Assembly: GCF_035582795.1 (NCBI RefSeq)
Contig: NC_134367.1
Location: forward strand, 116,460,062-116,524,061
Direction of reading: 5' to 3'
DNA length: 64,000 nt
Source of the DNA: Mycteria americana
Taxonomy: Eukaryota; Chordata; Aves; Ciconiiformes; Ciconiidae
The position numbers and the translations under genes were made by a program. The notes under the pieces were generated by a model. It saw only the letters and a list, made by a program, of their open reading frames with translations. It made no database searches and was not told where the DNA came from. Positions 18,201 to 30,200 of this stretch are shown here, in pieces; within the stretch, counting starts at the first letter, position 1; every line of letters starts with the position of its first letter.

Positions 18201-21200
18201 ACAGGGTTCCTCTCTTGGGTAGGGTGACTCTGTCCCCAGAAGTGTGTCAGGAGTACTTGGAGGGCTGCTACCTTCTTTGTGTTCCAGGTAAGTCAGCAGA
18301 GAGTACTGCATTGGATGAGGTATAAGGTGCAGGGCGTGTACTTCCATGGCCCTTAACGAACGCTACTTAGGAAAGTTCCACTGCCATCTTCTGGGGACAT
18401 AATGAATGGAATAGGGGAACAGAAACCTTGTGATGTTCAAGATGTGCAGAGCTCTGCATCTGGGGCAAGATAACCCCATGCATCAGACCAGGCTGGGAGA
18501 TTTGGGTTGGGCAGCAGCCCTGGTATGAACTTGGGGTTATAGCCAATGCCAGGGTAAAGATCAGCTGACAGCATGCTCTCATGGCAGACAAGGCAAACCC
18601 TGACCTGAGCTGTATTAGGAGCTGAGCCTGGGGAGTTATTTTCCCCACTTCTGTTCAGTGCTGATGAGGCCCCACCTGGACCCATGTTGGGTCCTCAGTT
18701 CAGGATGAACGTGGGGAAACTGGGGAGGTGCCAGCTGAGGCTACCAAGATGGGGGCCTGGAGTGTCGCATCTGTGAGGGGAGGGAGATTGGTTTGGTTAA
18801 CCTGGTGAGAAGGTGGATGGGGATTGATCTAATAACACTACCACTTGAGGGAGACTCAGAATGATGAAGCCAAACTCTTCTTGTTAGTGTCAAATGATGT
18901 AAGGAAGCACAACAGCCACAAATTGCTGACATAAGAAAAAAGGCAAGTCTAGCATGCTTCTCTGATGATCATCTCAGTTGGTACCTATCAGTAGGCTAGA
19001 AATGGCCAAAGATTGCTGGGTGCTATCAATAGCCCTGTCTTTCTTGAATTAGTCTTGTGTCTTTTTTTAACCTATTTGTACTTGCATCTTGTGATAGTGA
19101 GTCCCATCATTCAATGACGTGCTGTGTGGAAAAGTACTTTTTTTGATAGTCTGAGGCCTTGGTCGTGTTTCCTAGCTCTTGTAATGTTGACAGTGAATAA
19201 TGTGAGTGTTACTACGCACACCACTGCCAGGCCTACACAAATACATGTCCTCCCTGGTACACTGTTAAGACAGCTAGCAAGAGCATTGACAGCCCTGGGT
19301 AGAGCTCTGAAATGTTTCCTGCTGGTAAGCCACATGGTAGTGGATAGCAGGAAGGAGCCAGCCCTTCATCTCTCTATGCATACACAGGGAGTAGTCTTGG
19401 AAATGACAGTAACTGCCTAGTGTCACTGGCATAACATGGTTGAGGAGAGAGTTTTCAGCCTACTTTGAAAGCCTTCTACTAGGACAATAGGCTTACGGGG
19501 TTGTCGTGCCAGAGGAAGGTGCTGGTGGGAATGACTGTATTGTCTCTTCAGAGTGGATCCCGCTGTCCCGGATAGATGTCGCACTGGGTGTTGGAGAAAC
19601 CTCTTGGCTGGTACACTGGGAGGTGAGACCTTTGTACAGCTTCACCAGGGATGACCTGAGGGAGGAGAAATCCATCGTCGTGCTAAGAAATAAGGCAGGG
19701 AATGAGCACGAGCATGTAGAATCACAGAAAACAGGGCTGGGAGAGACCTTAATATTCCCATTCACCTCTTCCCGCCCCAAGCAAGGACATAGTCTGTCCC
19801 AGGCAGCAGGGCATCCTGCTTTCTGTCCTGTTCTTAATGCCTCTCCTTATAGCAGTCCCTCCCCACCAGTCTGCTCCAGCCCTTTACCACCCTCCATATT
19901 TGGAAGCTTCCCTTGACATTTGATCTTGTCCTGCTCCCCCAGTGAATCACCACAAGGAGCAAAGGCAACCAGATTTTGATTTTAGTAAAAAGTCTTCATT
20001 TCAAGGCACTCTTCTGAACCACAACTTGAGAATCTACATTCCGGGTCATTTCTGTCACAGTTCATCTCAAACAGATTATGGGAGGCTTTTGTTTCTCCCA
20101 CCCCACTCCCCCAGTAAAATAACACTGTTCTTTCTCAGTCTTAGCCTATGAGGGCTTCAGGCAATAGTCTTGGCATTCACCAGGGCCCCAAGCTGCCAAA
20201 GCAGCTAAGTACCCATGTATTCTCTCACTGGGGCATGACTTTGCCATCAGCTTAAGGAATCAAATGTTCCCATGAAACATGTGGCTGCTCTGTTTAGAAG
20301 GATTAAACTGATTTTCCTTTCACTCTCAGAGTTAGACAGAAGGGCCCACCCCGAATCTGACCTCAGTTTGGAGGACAAATGCCAATAATGGGCCTTCTCC
20401 AGCATTCGTATGCAAAGGGCTTTGTTTTATTTCAACAGAGCAATGTGCCTGTTGATCTTGCCTGGACCTAAACCCCCTGTTTCCAGGCTTCCCCCACACC
20501 TCCCTTTCCCTGGTGATAGAGAGAATGAGCTGATGTTGTGCTTACTTCTTCAGCTTTTTCCTCTTCTGTATAAGCAGGTCTTCATTGCATTGGAAGAGGA
20601 GGCTATAGTGTGAGATGAAAACCCGGAGGCGCTGCACACACACCAGCAGCAGGTAATAGTCAGGATGCTCTTGCTCCGTGAACTTCAGGACATTCTGGGG
20701 CACAAAGGAGAGCAGGCTGTTTGGAGGGTGTCCTAACCCTTTCTGGGGAGAAGGTGCTATTGGGACCATGGATTAGTGCTCTGGAGTTCCCGTGGCACTG
20801 CCCTGTGGGAGTATGGTGGGAGCTCTTCTAGGCACCACCAGTTTCTGAGGGACTTGGACAGCGCCTGCCTCCTACTACTCCAGTGCAAATACACAAGTAG
20901 CCACTGTAAATGTAATCATGGGATGTGTGGGTGATGCACTGGTTGAGTTTAGCATTGGATAAATAAACCAATCCCTTGTTTTTATAGGGCTTGCTTTCTG
21001 TGTTATTTGCCCCGTCTGAAATGTTTTAGTACAATTTAGATAACCCTCCTGTGAACCAGAACTCTTTTTATCAGCAAGCTCTGTGTAGGAAAGGTGGTTG
21101 GGCCCTAGGAGCCTCTAGCCCTCTCAGTCTCTCAGCTAACAGGCATGTGGACCACTCAGCAAAGAGGCCAGGTCTGTTACAGGAGTTAAGTTGGAGCTCA

Positions 21201-24200
21201 TGGTAATGTGCCCCACCTCTGGCCTCCTGCTCTCCCAGAGCAGCAGGCAGCAGAGCTCTTAGCTTTCCAGGGGACAAAAGTTGGTTCTGTCATGCCAAAT
21301 GGAGAAACTGGCAAATAGAAGGAAGCTTCAGGTGAAAATGATGAAAATTAAGCTATTCTCAGCTGGCTTTCCCTTTCAGAGGTTTTTTTCAGAGAGCCCA
21401 CTGGGTTAGCCAGAAGCCCTGTACCTACACACGCCTGAATAGCAGCTCTAAGTTAAAAGTCACATGTTGTGGTAAGAGTTCAACAAGACAGTTTCCATCC
21501 TGGGGCCCTACCTGTAAATGAATAAGGTATTCAGGGATTCGCTGGACTATATGGAAGAAGAGAATGTAGAGATCAGACTTGATTTCTTCTTCTACCTGAA
21601 ACAGAGAAAGCAACTTCAGAGTCTCTCCCACCCATAAAAGATGTCTGCTTCCAAATGGTTCTGGGGTTTAATGAGTAGTTATGCTGGAAGTAGTTACAAC
21701 AGTTCACAGGAGCACTCCAGTCAAGTGGCAGCTGTGTGTGACAATACACCAGTTTTCATCTTGCTTCTGGAAGGGATATTTGCAGCTCCTTCTAGCAGTG
21801 ATACTAGTCCTAAGGATGAAATTCCTTAGGTTGGGGATTATCTATGAGGGATGCTCAGCCTAATTAATTAAGGTTGTATGTTTAAAGTGCACTAGTTAAG
21901 TTTCATTGAAACCCCAGGTAGACACTGTTGTTCAGAATGAATTTCTTAGTTTAGGTCCAAATGAATTGAACAAAATTAGATTGACTTCTAAATTAAGATG
22001 TCTTGGGAGTGAGCTAGTGTGGTTTAGTTATTGCACTTTAAACTACCTTTATATTTAACTTTCCTAGTTTAAACCAAGAATCAAGGGTGTGAGACCAAAT
22101 ACCTGAAGCTGAACCGTAGAGACTGTTTTCTCTCTTACAGCCTCACTCTTGGTCTCCCTGTTTGGATGAGCCCTCCATTTTCCGTTTGCCTGGGACAGGT
22201 CTGGATAGCATGTGCATAGGCAAGCTTTCTGGGAGGTTTGATCTGAGACATTATTTTATGTCATAGCTTTGGTTACAGTGGTGAACATGCTACTGCCTTT
22301 TGTAGGTGCATGTCAGCCGTGGCAACATTTGGGAAACTGGCATTTGGTAACAGAACAAGTGGATTGGCAGAAGAGTCCTATCATGGGCAGGCATAACAGG
22401 AAGAGATCCAGGCTTGCATGTTGCCATTACGTGTCTGTGAAGCAGGCAGGAAGTTTACCTCCTTCAGGATCACCACGTGGATCAGAGAGATGCATTCTGG
22501 CAGGTCCCTCAGGTAAGCAACATAGTAGTCCAGAAAATTATTCTTACAAAGGGAAAAAAGAAAAGAACAAGGAAACTTAAGAGAGATTTTTGGTCATAGA
22601 GCCAGCCAGAACGAGAAACAGTTGATTCCCCACCATCACTCCTGGGAGCTCATTAGTGGAGCAGAGCTGCTAACTGTGTGAAGTTTTCAGGGCTTGGGAC
22701 TTTTCAAGAAAGGCTGTTTAATAAAATGTGTTCAGATGTTGAGCACAGTGTATAAAAGCTTTATAGCAGATAGGAGGGGTAGAGAGGCTGGGGAGGAAGA
22801 AGCTTTTCTTATTTAAGACTCTTAAAATCTATAAAGCATTGGATGAGTTTTTACACATCCTTCCAGGAGAGGTCCCACTGCTCGCCAGGGGTTGGGCAGA
22901 CCTTCACTCTGAGAAGGAGGTGCTGTTTTACTTGGGGCTACAAACCATACAGGATAAGGGGCCTGCCCACCCGCTTGTCATAATTCTGAGCAAAGTGTAT
23001 TGAGGAAGGGGAGCATAAGAAACACTCTCTTTTCACACCCTCACTCTGAATACAGACATCCAAGCTGTCAAGGCTTACGTATGGCTCCTGCAACCAAGTC
23101 TAGGTGTCGTGCATTTATTATAGGGCTGTGCTATGTGGCTGCATGCCCCCAGTTGGGTCTGGCACGTGGGCTCCCTGACCAACCAAGTACTATGACAAAG
23201 GGGCTACCATGCACTGGGACGCTGCTCAAAGGAGGCTGGCTGAAAGGCCTTACTCTAGCCACAGCTTCACAGCAGAGCCGCTCTGCTGCAAGGTATCTCG
23301 GCTCACCTGTGGGCCATCAGCACAGCATCATGAATCATAACAGAAGAGTCCAGAGATATCTGTAACATACCTCATCATTTGTTAACTTCAGGAAGATGTC
23401 TCCTAGGATCCCTTGTCGTGGCCAGCTCAGGACTCGCTCCTGTAGAGCGTGAAGTAAATCGACATGCTGCTGGACCAGGTACCGCAAAGAGTTGGGGAAG
23501 AAACTGAAGGGAGATGATATCAGACTGGTTACACAGAGCAGAAGCTCAGCCCTAAGCATGTACTGCTGAAGTGTGCATTCATGGGTGGTCAGCACAGGCT
23601 TGCTTTAAACACAGATATTATTAACTACTTTTATTGGAGTCCTGCCTGCACCAGGAGGCCCTGTTTTGGCTGCTATGTACAGGCAGGTACCCTCTCCAGT
23701 AGGCTATTATTACAGTGTTTTGAAGGTTTTGTAGGCTGACTCTCCAGTGCATTGTGTAGCTGACCAGAATTTGCAGAACTAAGAAGCCCAAGGCAATGCT
23801 GCTGTGGTTAACGGAGCAGGACCATGGTCCTGAGCCATCCCATAGAGTGCTTGGAGGAGAGCTCCCCAGCTATGGTGTCTCATTTGTCAGGCCTTTTAAC
23901 AAGCCAACACTTTGCAGAGCTGGTCAAAATGTGCTGCTGCCTTTCTGTCATTTCATGCTGATTTCATCCAGAATCAGGATAAAGATGTCAAATATTGAAA
24001 TATTTTGCCAGATGGAAAGGTCCCAGGGAAAAAGAGTAAAAATAAAAACTCACTTTGGACTATCATGCTTCAGTTTGAACTGTGTGTCATGTAACTGCTT
24101 AAATGAGTCCACATCAACCCATGTACCACATGTCCCACAGTGGACTTCTGTCAAATGACTCCTTGCATGTGGGACTCCTAGAGACAGTGGAAAGAGCCGA

Positions 24201-27200
24201 AAAAGAGAGAGCTAGCAAGGACTGCACTCCCCAAATTTGCTTAGGGGCTGGGAACTCCCAGGCCAAAGCTGAGTGAATGGGGAGAGCTGTAGGAGCTATC
24301 CCATCCTGGGAACTAAGACAGCTGCCACAGGGGATGGCCTTTGCAAAGAGGTGGGTTTAACTGCTAAGCTGGGTCAGTCCCACTGGTCTTGTGTCTGTGT
24401 GTAAATACATGTGTATGTCTGTATATATCGATACCTGATGGATGGCAGCCACTAGCCAGGGGCTTGTGCCCACAGCAGCTTCTAGAGCTGGAGCTGTGGA
24501 CTGGGAGAAGCAGGCAGTGAATGCACAAAGCTTTTTTCCTACCCAGGCAGGAGGCATGTGAAACAAGAATAGGAGACTGATGGGACTCAGAAGGAGACTG
24601 AAATGAAGTAGTAGTGAAATGGTTTGGGGTGCAAGGTGGACAAAATGCCAGGATGCAAGGACAGGCAGGAAAGTCTTTTTGCAGTCTTTAACTGCAAAAA
24701 CCTTCCAGTGCCTCCAATTTCCAACTAGAAGTAAGCTCTAAGTGTTTAAAGATCTCTGAAAGAAAAGTGGGAGAGAGGATGATGCAGAAAGAATATTGAC
24801 TGAAGAAAACTCCCCAAAAGAGAGAGCACACTAAATCAAATACCTTCTCTCTTTGGTGCTCCTTTTCACATCTGGCCCTTGCAACGTGGCCTTGATCTTC
24901 AGGATTAGGGAAAGATTGATGACATATTTCCTTTCTGACTCCAGCAGCTCCAAAGCGATGTTCTGCCTTTTGGCTTCCAGAAGATAATGGTTAAGTTTAA
25001 AAATGAGGAAATGCTGACCTCAAGGACAGCCTGATGTTAGACTGGTGATCTGACATTAAATCATGAAAGGAGAAACTGTCGCAAAGTGACACCAATGTCT
25101 TGTCTTTGTATGTGTACTTTCCCCAAAATATAAAATTCTAGCCTGATGCTACAGCATGCCCCAGACATGACTGGAGCCACAGCTTGCTAAGAAAGCTCCA
25201 AAGCAAATGTGTTTTCCCCTATGAATATAATTTTTTTCTAAGAATAATAAAACAAGCAATCAAAGCCAAAACAACTCATACCAGGGATTCACATCCAGTT
25301 TCCTGCAGAATGAAAAGTTGTATTTTTCACCCGCTTAAGCAACTACACTGTCACAATCCCATCAGTACTCTGAACCTGCCAGGTCTTGGAGAGGAGAATG
25401 GGTGTCCTGGGTGAGAGCAATTCTGTCAGTGGCACAGACCAGCAAATACAAAGGCCAGAAGTCTTGGAGACTGAGACCCTGAGACATTCCCCCTAGCAGG
25501 AGAAACTGGCTTGTGTATCCCCCTCTGTAGAAGGTGGTTACTGACCAGCTCACACCAGATGTGAATGCAGCTTTGAGCCTCTCTAGCCAGTCTTCCACTC
25601 TGTCCTTACCAGCCAAAGAGGGTTCACATATAATGTTGTCTGCTGAGCTGTATCTGCTTTGGCCCATGTCTTTCCCTCTCTCCGGTTGCTCTTTGGAAAT
25701 GTATTCATCTCCCCAGTCCTTGGTGTCCTTGGGCTGCTTCCACACTGTTGATGGCAGATGCACTTTCGACTGCCCTTCTGTTGTCAAGGAAGGCTTGAGG
25801 CTGTCGTCTGTCTCTATGGTTGCTCCTGCAATGACAAACAGCTGTATGGATCTTGACATCTCACTTGACAGATTATGCTACAGCAGGCAGCTAACCTGTA
25901 TTATTATTCATTTGAATGATAGGAGAGTTTGAAGCATTCTTTGTGTTTCACAAGGGCTGTAGCCTTGTAGCATTAATTTACAAACAGAAGTGCAGTTGGC
26001 AAGCACTTTGACAGAACAAGGCTTGTACCCTTCCAGCATTTATTTTCAGGCCAAATAAGGTCAAAAATAAGAGACACTTTAGAAAAGAAAAAACATATAT
26101 TCCAAGTATGGTTGCACTTCAGGTTTTTGGGACACTTCAGAACTTGGTAATATGACACTTATTGGCAGGTATTGTAGAAACAAAGTATTATAATTTGGAT
26201 TTAAATGCCATTCTCAATGGATGTAAACTGTCATGGCTCTTAAACTTTTTGTTAGTGTGATGTGATACAGCAGCAGCAGGACTGATAGTCTGAGGCTATT
26301 AAATCACAGAGAAGGTAGGGGAGGGTGCAGGTGCTTAGAGCCATTGGGCTGGAATTGCTTTAATGCAAATACTTTGAATTTGGGTTGCAATGGACCGTTT
26401 TCTGTAGCTTTTGTACCCTCTGGTTTTTAAAGTGGATTCAAGCAAAAGAGCCACCCAGAACAGTGTGTGCTTCTAGTGAACAGTGCAAACATCTGATGGT
26501 TGTTTTCATGTGTCCTTTTGCTGGTCAGGATCCTTAGTGTCCCCTTACTATACCCTTCTCTTAACTTCTGTCCAATTTTTCTTTTTGCCAGAAAAACTCC
26601 TCTGTTACTATTCAGACATGTCTACAAGGAATCTGGAAGCTGGTGGGCAAATAAACAGCTCACCAGTTCTGCTGGTGTGTAGTCACTGCAAAGACAATCT
26701 CTTCCCAAGTGGCAAAATGGCACTCTCATTATTCTTTGCCATATCAGTAAGCCTCAATTCTTCCTGTCTGTAAAGGCACTTAAAACCTGTGAAAGCAGCA
26801 GCAGAAAGGCTTTCCCTGCCAAATATCAATCCTTTGCATTGTCTGTCAGGCATTTGGCACTTCAGGGATGCACATTTGCCCTCATATCTCAACTGCAAGT
26901 ATGAAAATGGAGGTACACGGCAAAGTGAAAGACATTCCTGTGAAATGCATTCCCTGAAAGCATTTCTTCAGTGCAGTAAAGCAAGCAGTCTAACTGAATC
27001 ATTGTCCCACTGTTTTTTGACAGTTCAGTATTTTCCTACCTGGACCTGCTATGACTTTCACACTTCCTTCTCCCATTGGCATGATCCTGGTGTCAGACAC
27101 TGTTGAAGTACAAAGGGAAACTTTACAAGAGAAGACAGCTGTAGAGCAGGCTTCCTCCTGCCAAGCCAAGTCATGGTTAGATCCTTCAGTCTTTCACATT

Positions 27201-30200
27201 TTTGCTATGGAAACACCCATTAGATCCTCCACTAAGGAGGATCTTTACTGTTGTGGCTCTTGTTGCGGTCTTTGTTTCAGTAGCACCTGCAGGCAGGCTA
27301 ATGTGGGGGTTCCTGTTGTGCTTGGTTCTATATGACTGCAGAGGAATGTGAGCAGTCTTGGCTTGTCCTTGCTCAGTAGGTGCACGTTGGGTAGAAGGCA
27401 GCCAGCAGGCAGAACAAGAGGATGGAGGCCTGACATAGAGATACAGCTGCCATTTTGGGTGGAAAGGAGCTTATTTAAGAGTGGAGGGGTGAGACAACTG
27501 GAAAGAAAGGGGTAGCGGGAGAAGTGGGTGAGAGAGGTGGATGTGCAAGAGGGTTGTGAGGGAGAGAGCTAACATACCACCTCAGAGTAGGGCAAAGGGG
27601 GTCCATGACTGGCCAGATTCTGAGCAGAACAGAGTAGAACACAGCACATGGTTTTCATCCAATCTCTGCCTTTGCTGCCATTTTAAATGTATATGTTTTT
27701 CGTGTCTTCCTATCTGAACAGCAAGAGAGTGATAGACCAGTTTAGACCCCCAAAGTTAATTATAGGAAAAAAAAGGCTCTGGTCCATCACCTTTTCTTTG
27801 ATTCCAACCTTCACAAGTGTTTGGCAGTTGGCAGTGTTTTCCTGGTCAAGGTGTAACCTTGACACCATGGGTTAGCGGCTTCCACAGCTAACAAGGGGCA
27901 GTGATTCTCCTAGCAGTGTGTATATGCAAGGAGCAGTGACACCAGTAGCCTAGCGTGTTTATGTAGCTCCCATGTCCCCTTGTCAAATCAACCACTGGTA
28001 TGGCCCCTTAATGATACCAGGTGTTCTCTGTCAGCCCAGTCCCTGTGATCCTCCTTTCAGTGCCTTGCTCCCTTACATGGAAACAAATCCACAGGTTGTA
28101 GTATTTTTATCAGGGGCTCCTACTTGGCTCTGTGTCTGTGCCACTAGCACTACAGGGAAGAAGATCCAGCCTGCTTCCCTTTCCTTGGAGGAAGCAAGCA
28201 ATGGCTTTTGGGACAGTGTTCACAGAGCAGCATCTCCTGAATCCAGGCCAGGACTAAGGTTGCTATCCTGAGACACTGTGCTGAGGTGTGCGCACAGACC
28301 CAGGAGCAGTGCTGCTACATGGAGCACCCCCATTCTCTTTTTGTGCTGCTGGTACCTGAGGAAAACTTGGTGTCCTCTTACCCTAGTGACCTTTTTCTGG
28401 ATTTTTTTTTTTTCCTGAGGAAGGCACTGTATTTGCCTACTCTATTTCCTACCTTTTTCGTAAGTCACGTTGTGTAAAAGACTTGTAAAATCTTCATTGA
28501 TCAGCACAGGTTCTGGGAGGTTAATGGATCGAAATGGGCTGCCCTGGAGAGGTGTAGGCACTGTCTGTGACCCATGATCATCCTTTTGTGCTCTTCTGTA
28601 CAAATACAAAGAATGAGACAGTTGGAAAGTATGAATGCTACAGGTGAAGCTCCTACACTACAGTTGTGGCAGACACCAGTATTAAGTACAAGCACAGGGT
28701 CAGAAGTAGGACAACTCCAGCAGAGACCAGGAAAGGAGTTGGCTTTGATGCAGTTCATGAACAACGTTCTGGAAGTACCTTCCACTGGCTACAGGAGAAG
28801 GTTATTTCAGATCTGTTCTTTTGCAGAGCATATTTCATCTCATTAAATGGCTTAATTAGCTAAGGGGTAGCCTAGATTTGCAAAGTGTTTGCATCAAGGC
28901 AGCTGTACACCCATCATCAAAACTCCGTTTTCACAAGGAGGCTAATCAGAGCCAAGGTGGATGAGCCATCTGCTTCATCACAGCAACAGTGTGGCCCAGC
29001 AGTGTGCAAACATGCTCCTGCATGACCCTGCTCAGAGAAGAAAAGGCTGGTGACAGGAAAGCAGAGCATGACTGCACCATCGGGAGCCCACTGAGTCCTG
29101 CATGCTTGGAAGGGGAAACTGCAGTGCTATTGTCTGGATGGGGGTGGCTTAGCAATAGCCTGTAGGAGTGAAGGCTCCTGACTTCCAACAATATTCCTGC
29201 CCCAACATGTCTCTAGCAGGTCTGTGTGTTTCACCAGGCCCTGGTTTCCCTGAGAGCTGCTAGGGCTATTTTGCTGCTGGAATCCCAGTGAGGTGTTGGT
29301 GTTTTTCTGCTGTGTTTGCTCTGTGGGGTATGTGTCTAAAAGCCTGGGGTAAACTGAAGGCTAGAGCTTCCAGTAATAATCAGGGTTTTGCAGGGTACAG
29401 GTTTTGCAGGGTACCCCTGCAATCAGGACATTGCAGGGTACCTGCAATGTCCAGCCAGGAAAAGATTAAGAAATTAAGCTATAAGGAAATGAACAAAATG
29501 GACACCACTGCTAATTAGCACTTCCGGAGCCCAGGAGTTCGGGCCCTTACTTAGCTTTCACTTTCCGTGATTCCCGCCGCTTCTCTTGCTGCAGCTGCTC
29601 AATTTTCTGTTGCATTTCTTCTTGCTTGGCACTGATTTCTTCAATCATTGACTTTGCATCACTGAGCTCCTCCTGAGAAACAGGCAAAAGCACAGCATTC
29701 CCAGGGTGCCCATCAGCCTTACATAGCACAGCTTTGAATGCTGGCTGGTGTGCACTAGAGGTGCTTCAGGGTGCTGCGGAGAGTGGCTCTGTGATTAGAC
29801 ACTCTTCCTTTGCGAGTCCAGTGTGTGTAATACATGCCATGTACAGCATAGCAATCCTTAATTCAACTACAGACAACTCACCCAAGCTGGTATGATATCA
29901 CATGGTTAAGGCACAGGTGGGAGATGGAGACATACGGCTTCATCCACCACCAGTTGAAAGCACTGGGAGGACTCCTGCCTGTAATGGCATTTGGAGGTGG
30001 GCCTGAGGAAGCACATTTCCCTCTGCAGTTCTCCAGCATGTGTATTCACATGTTGCACTTGGTTCAGATCCCAGTGTGATCACTCACACGTATAAGCTTT
30101 TGCCTTTTTAGCCTAGTTTCCTAAGGAAATGAGGCCCTCTGTAACCTCCCTGTCAGCACGTCCTCCCTCAGGCAGCTTCAGCCAAGCTTTACTCGGATGT

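Noticed and set aside
24967-29550. A further ARHGEF33 exon in this long intron
   Set aside because: The exons on either side join with exact phase and continuous homology (KVKA then KQNIALELL). No open frame here adds recognisable sequence.
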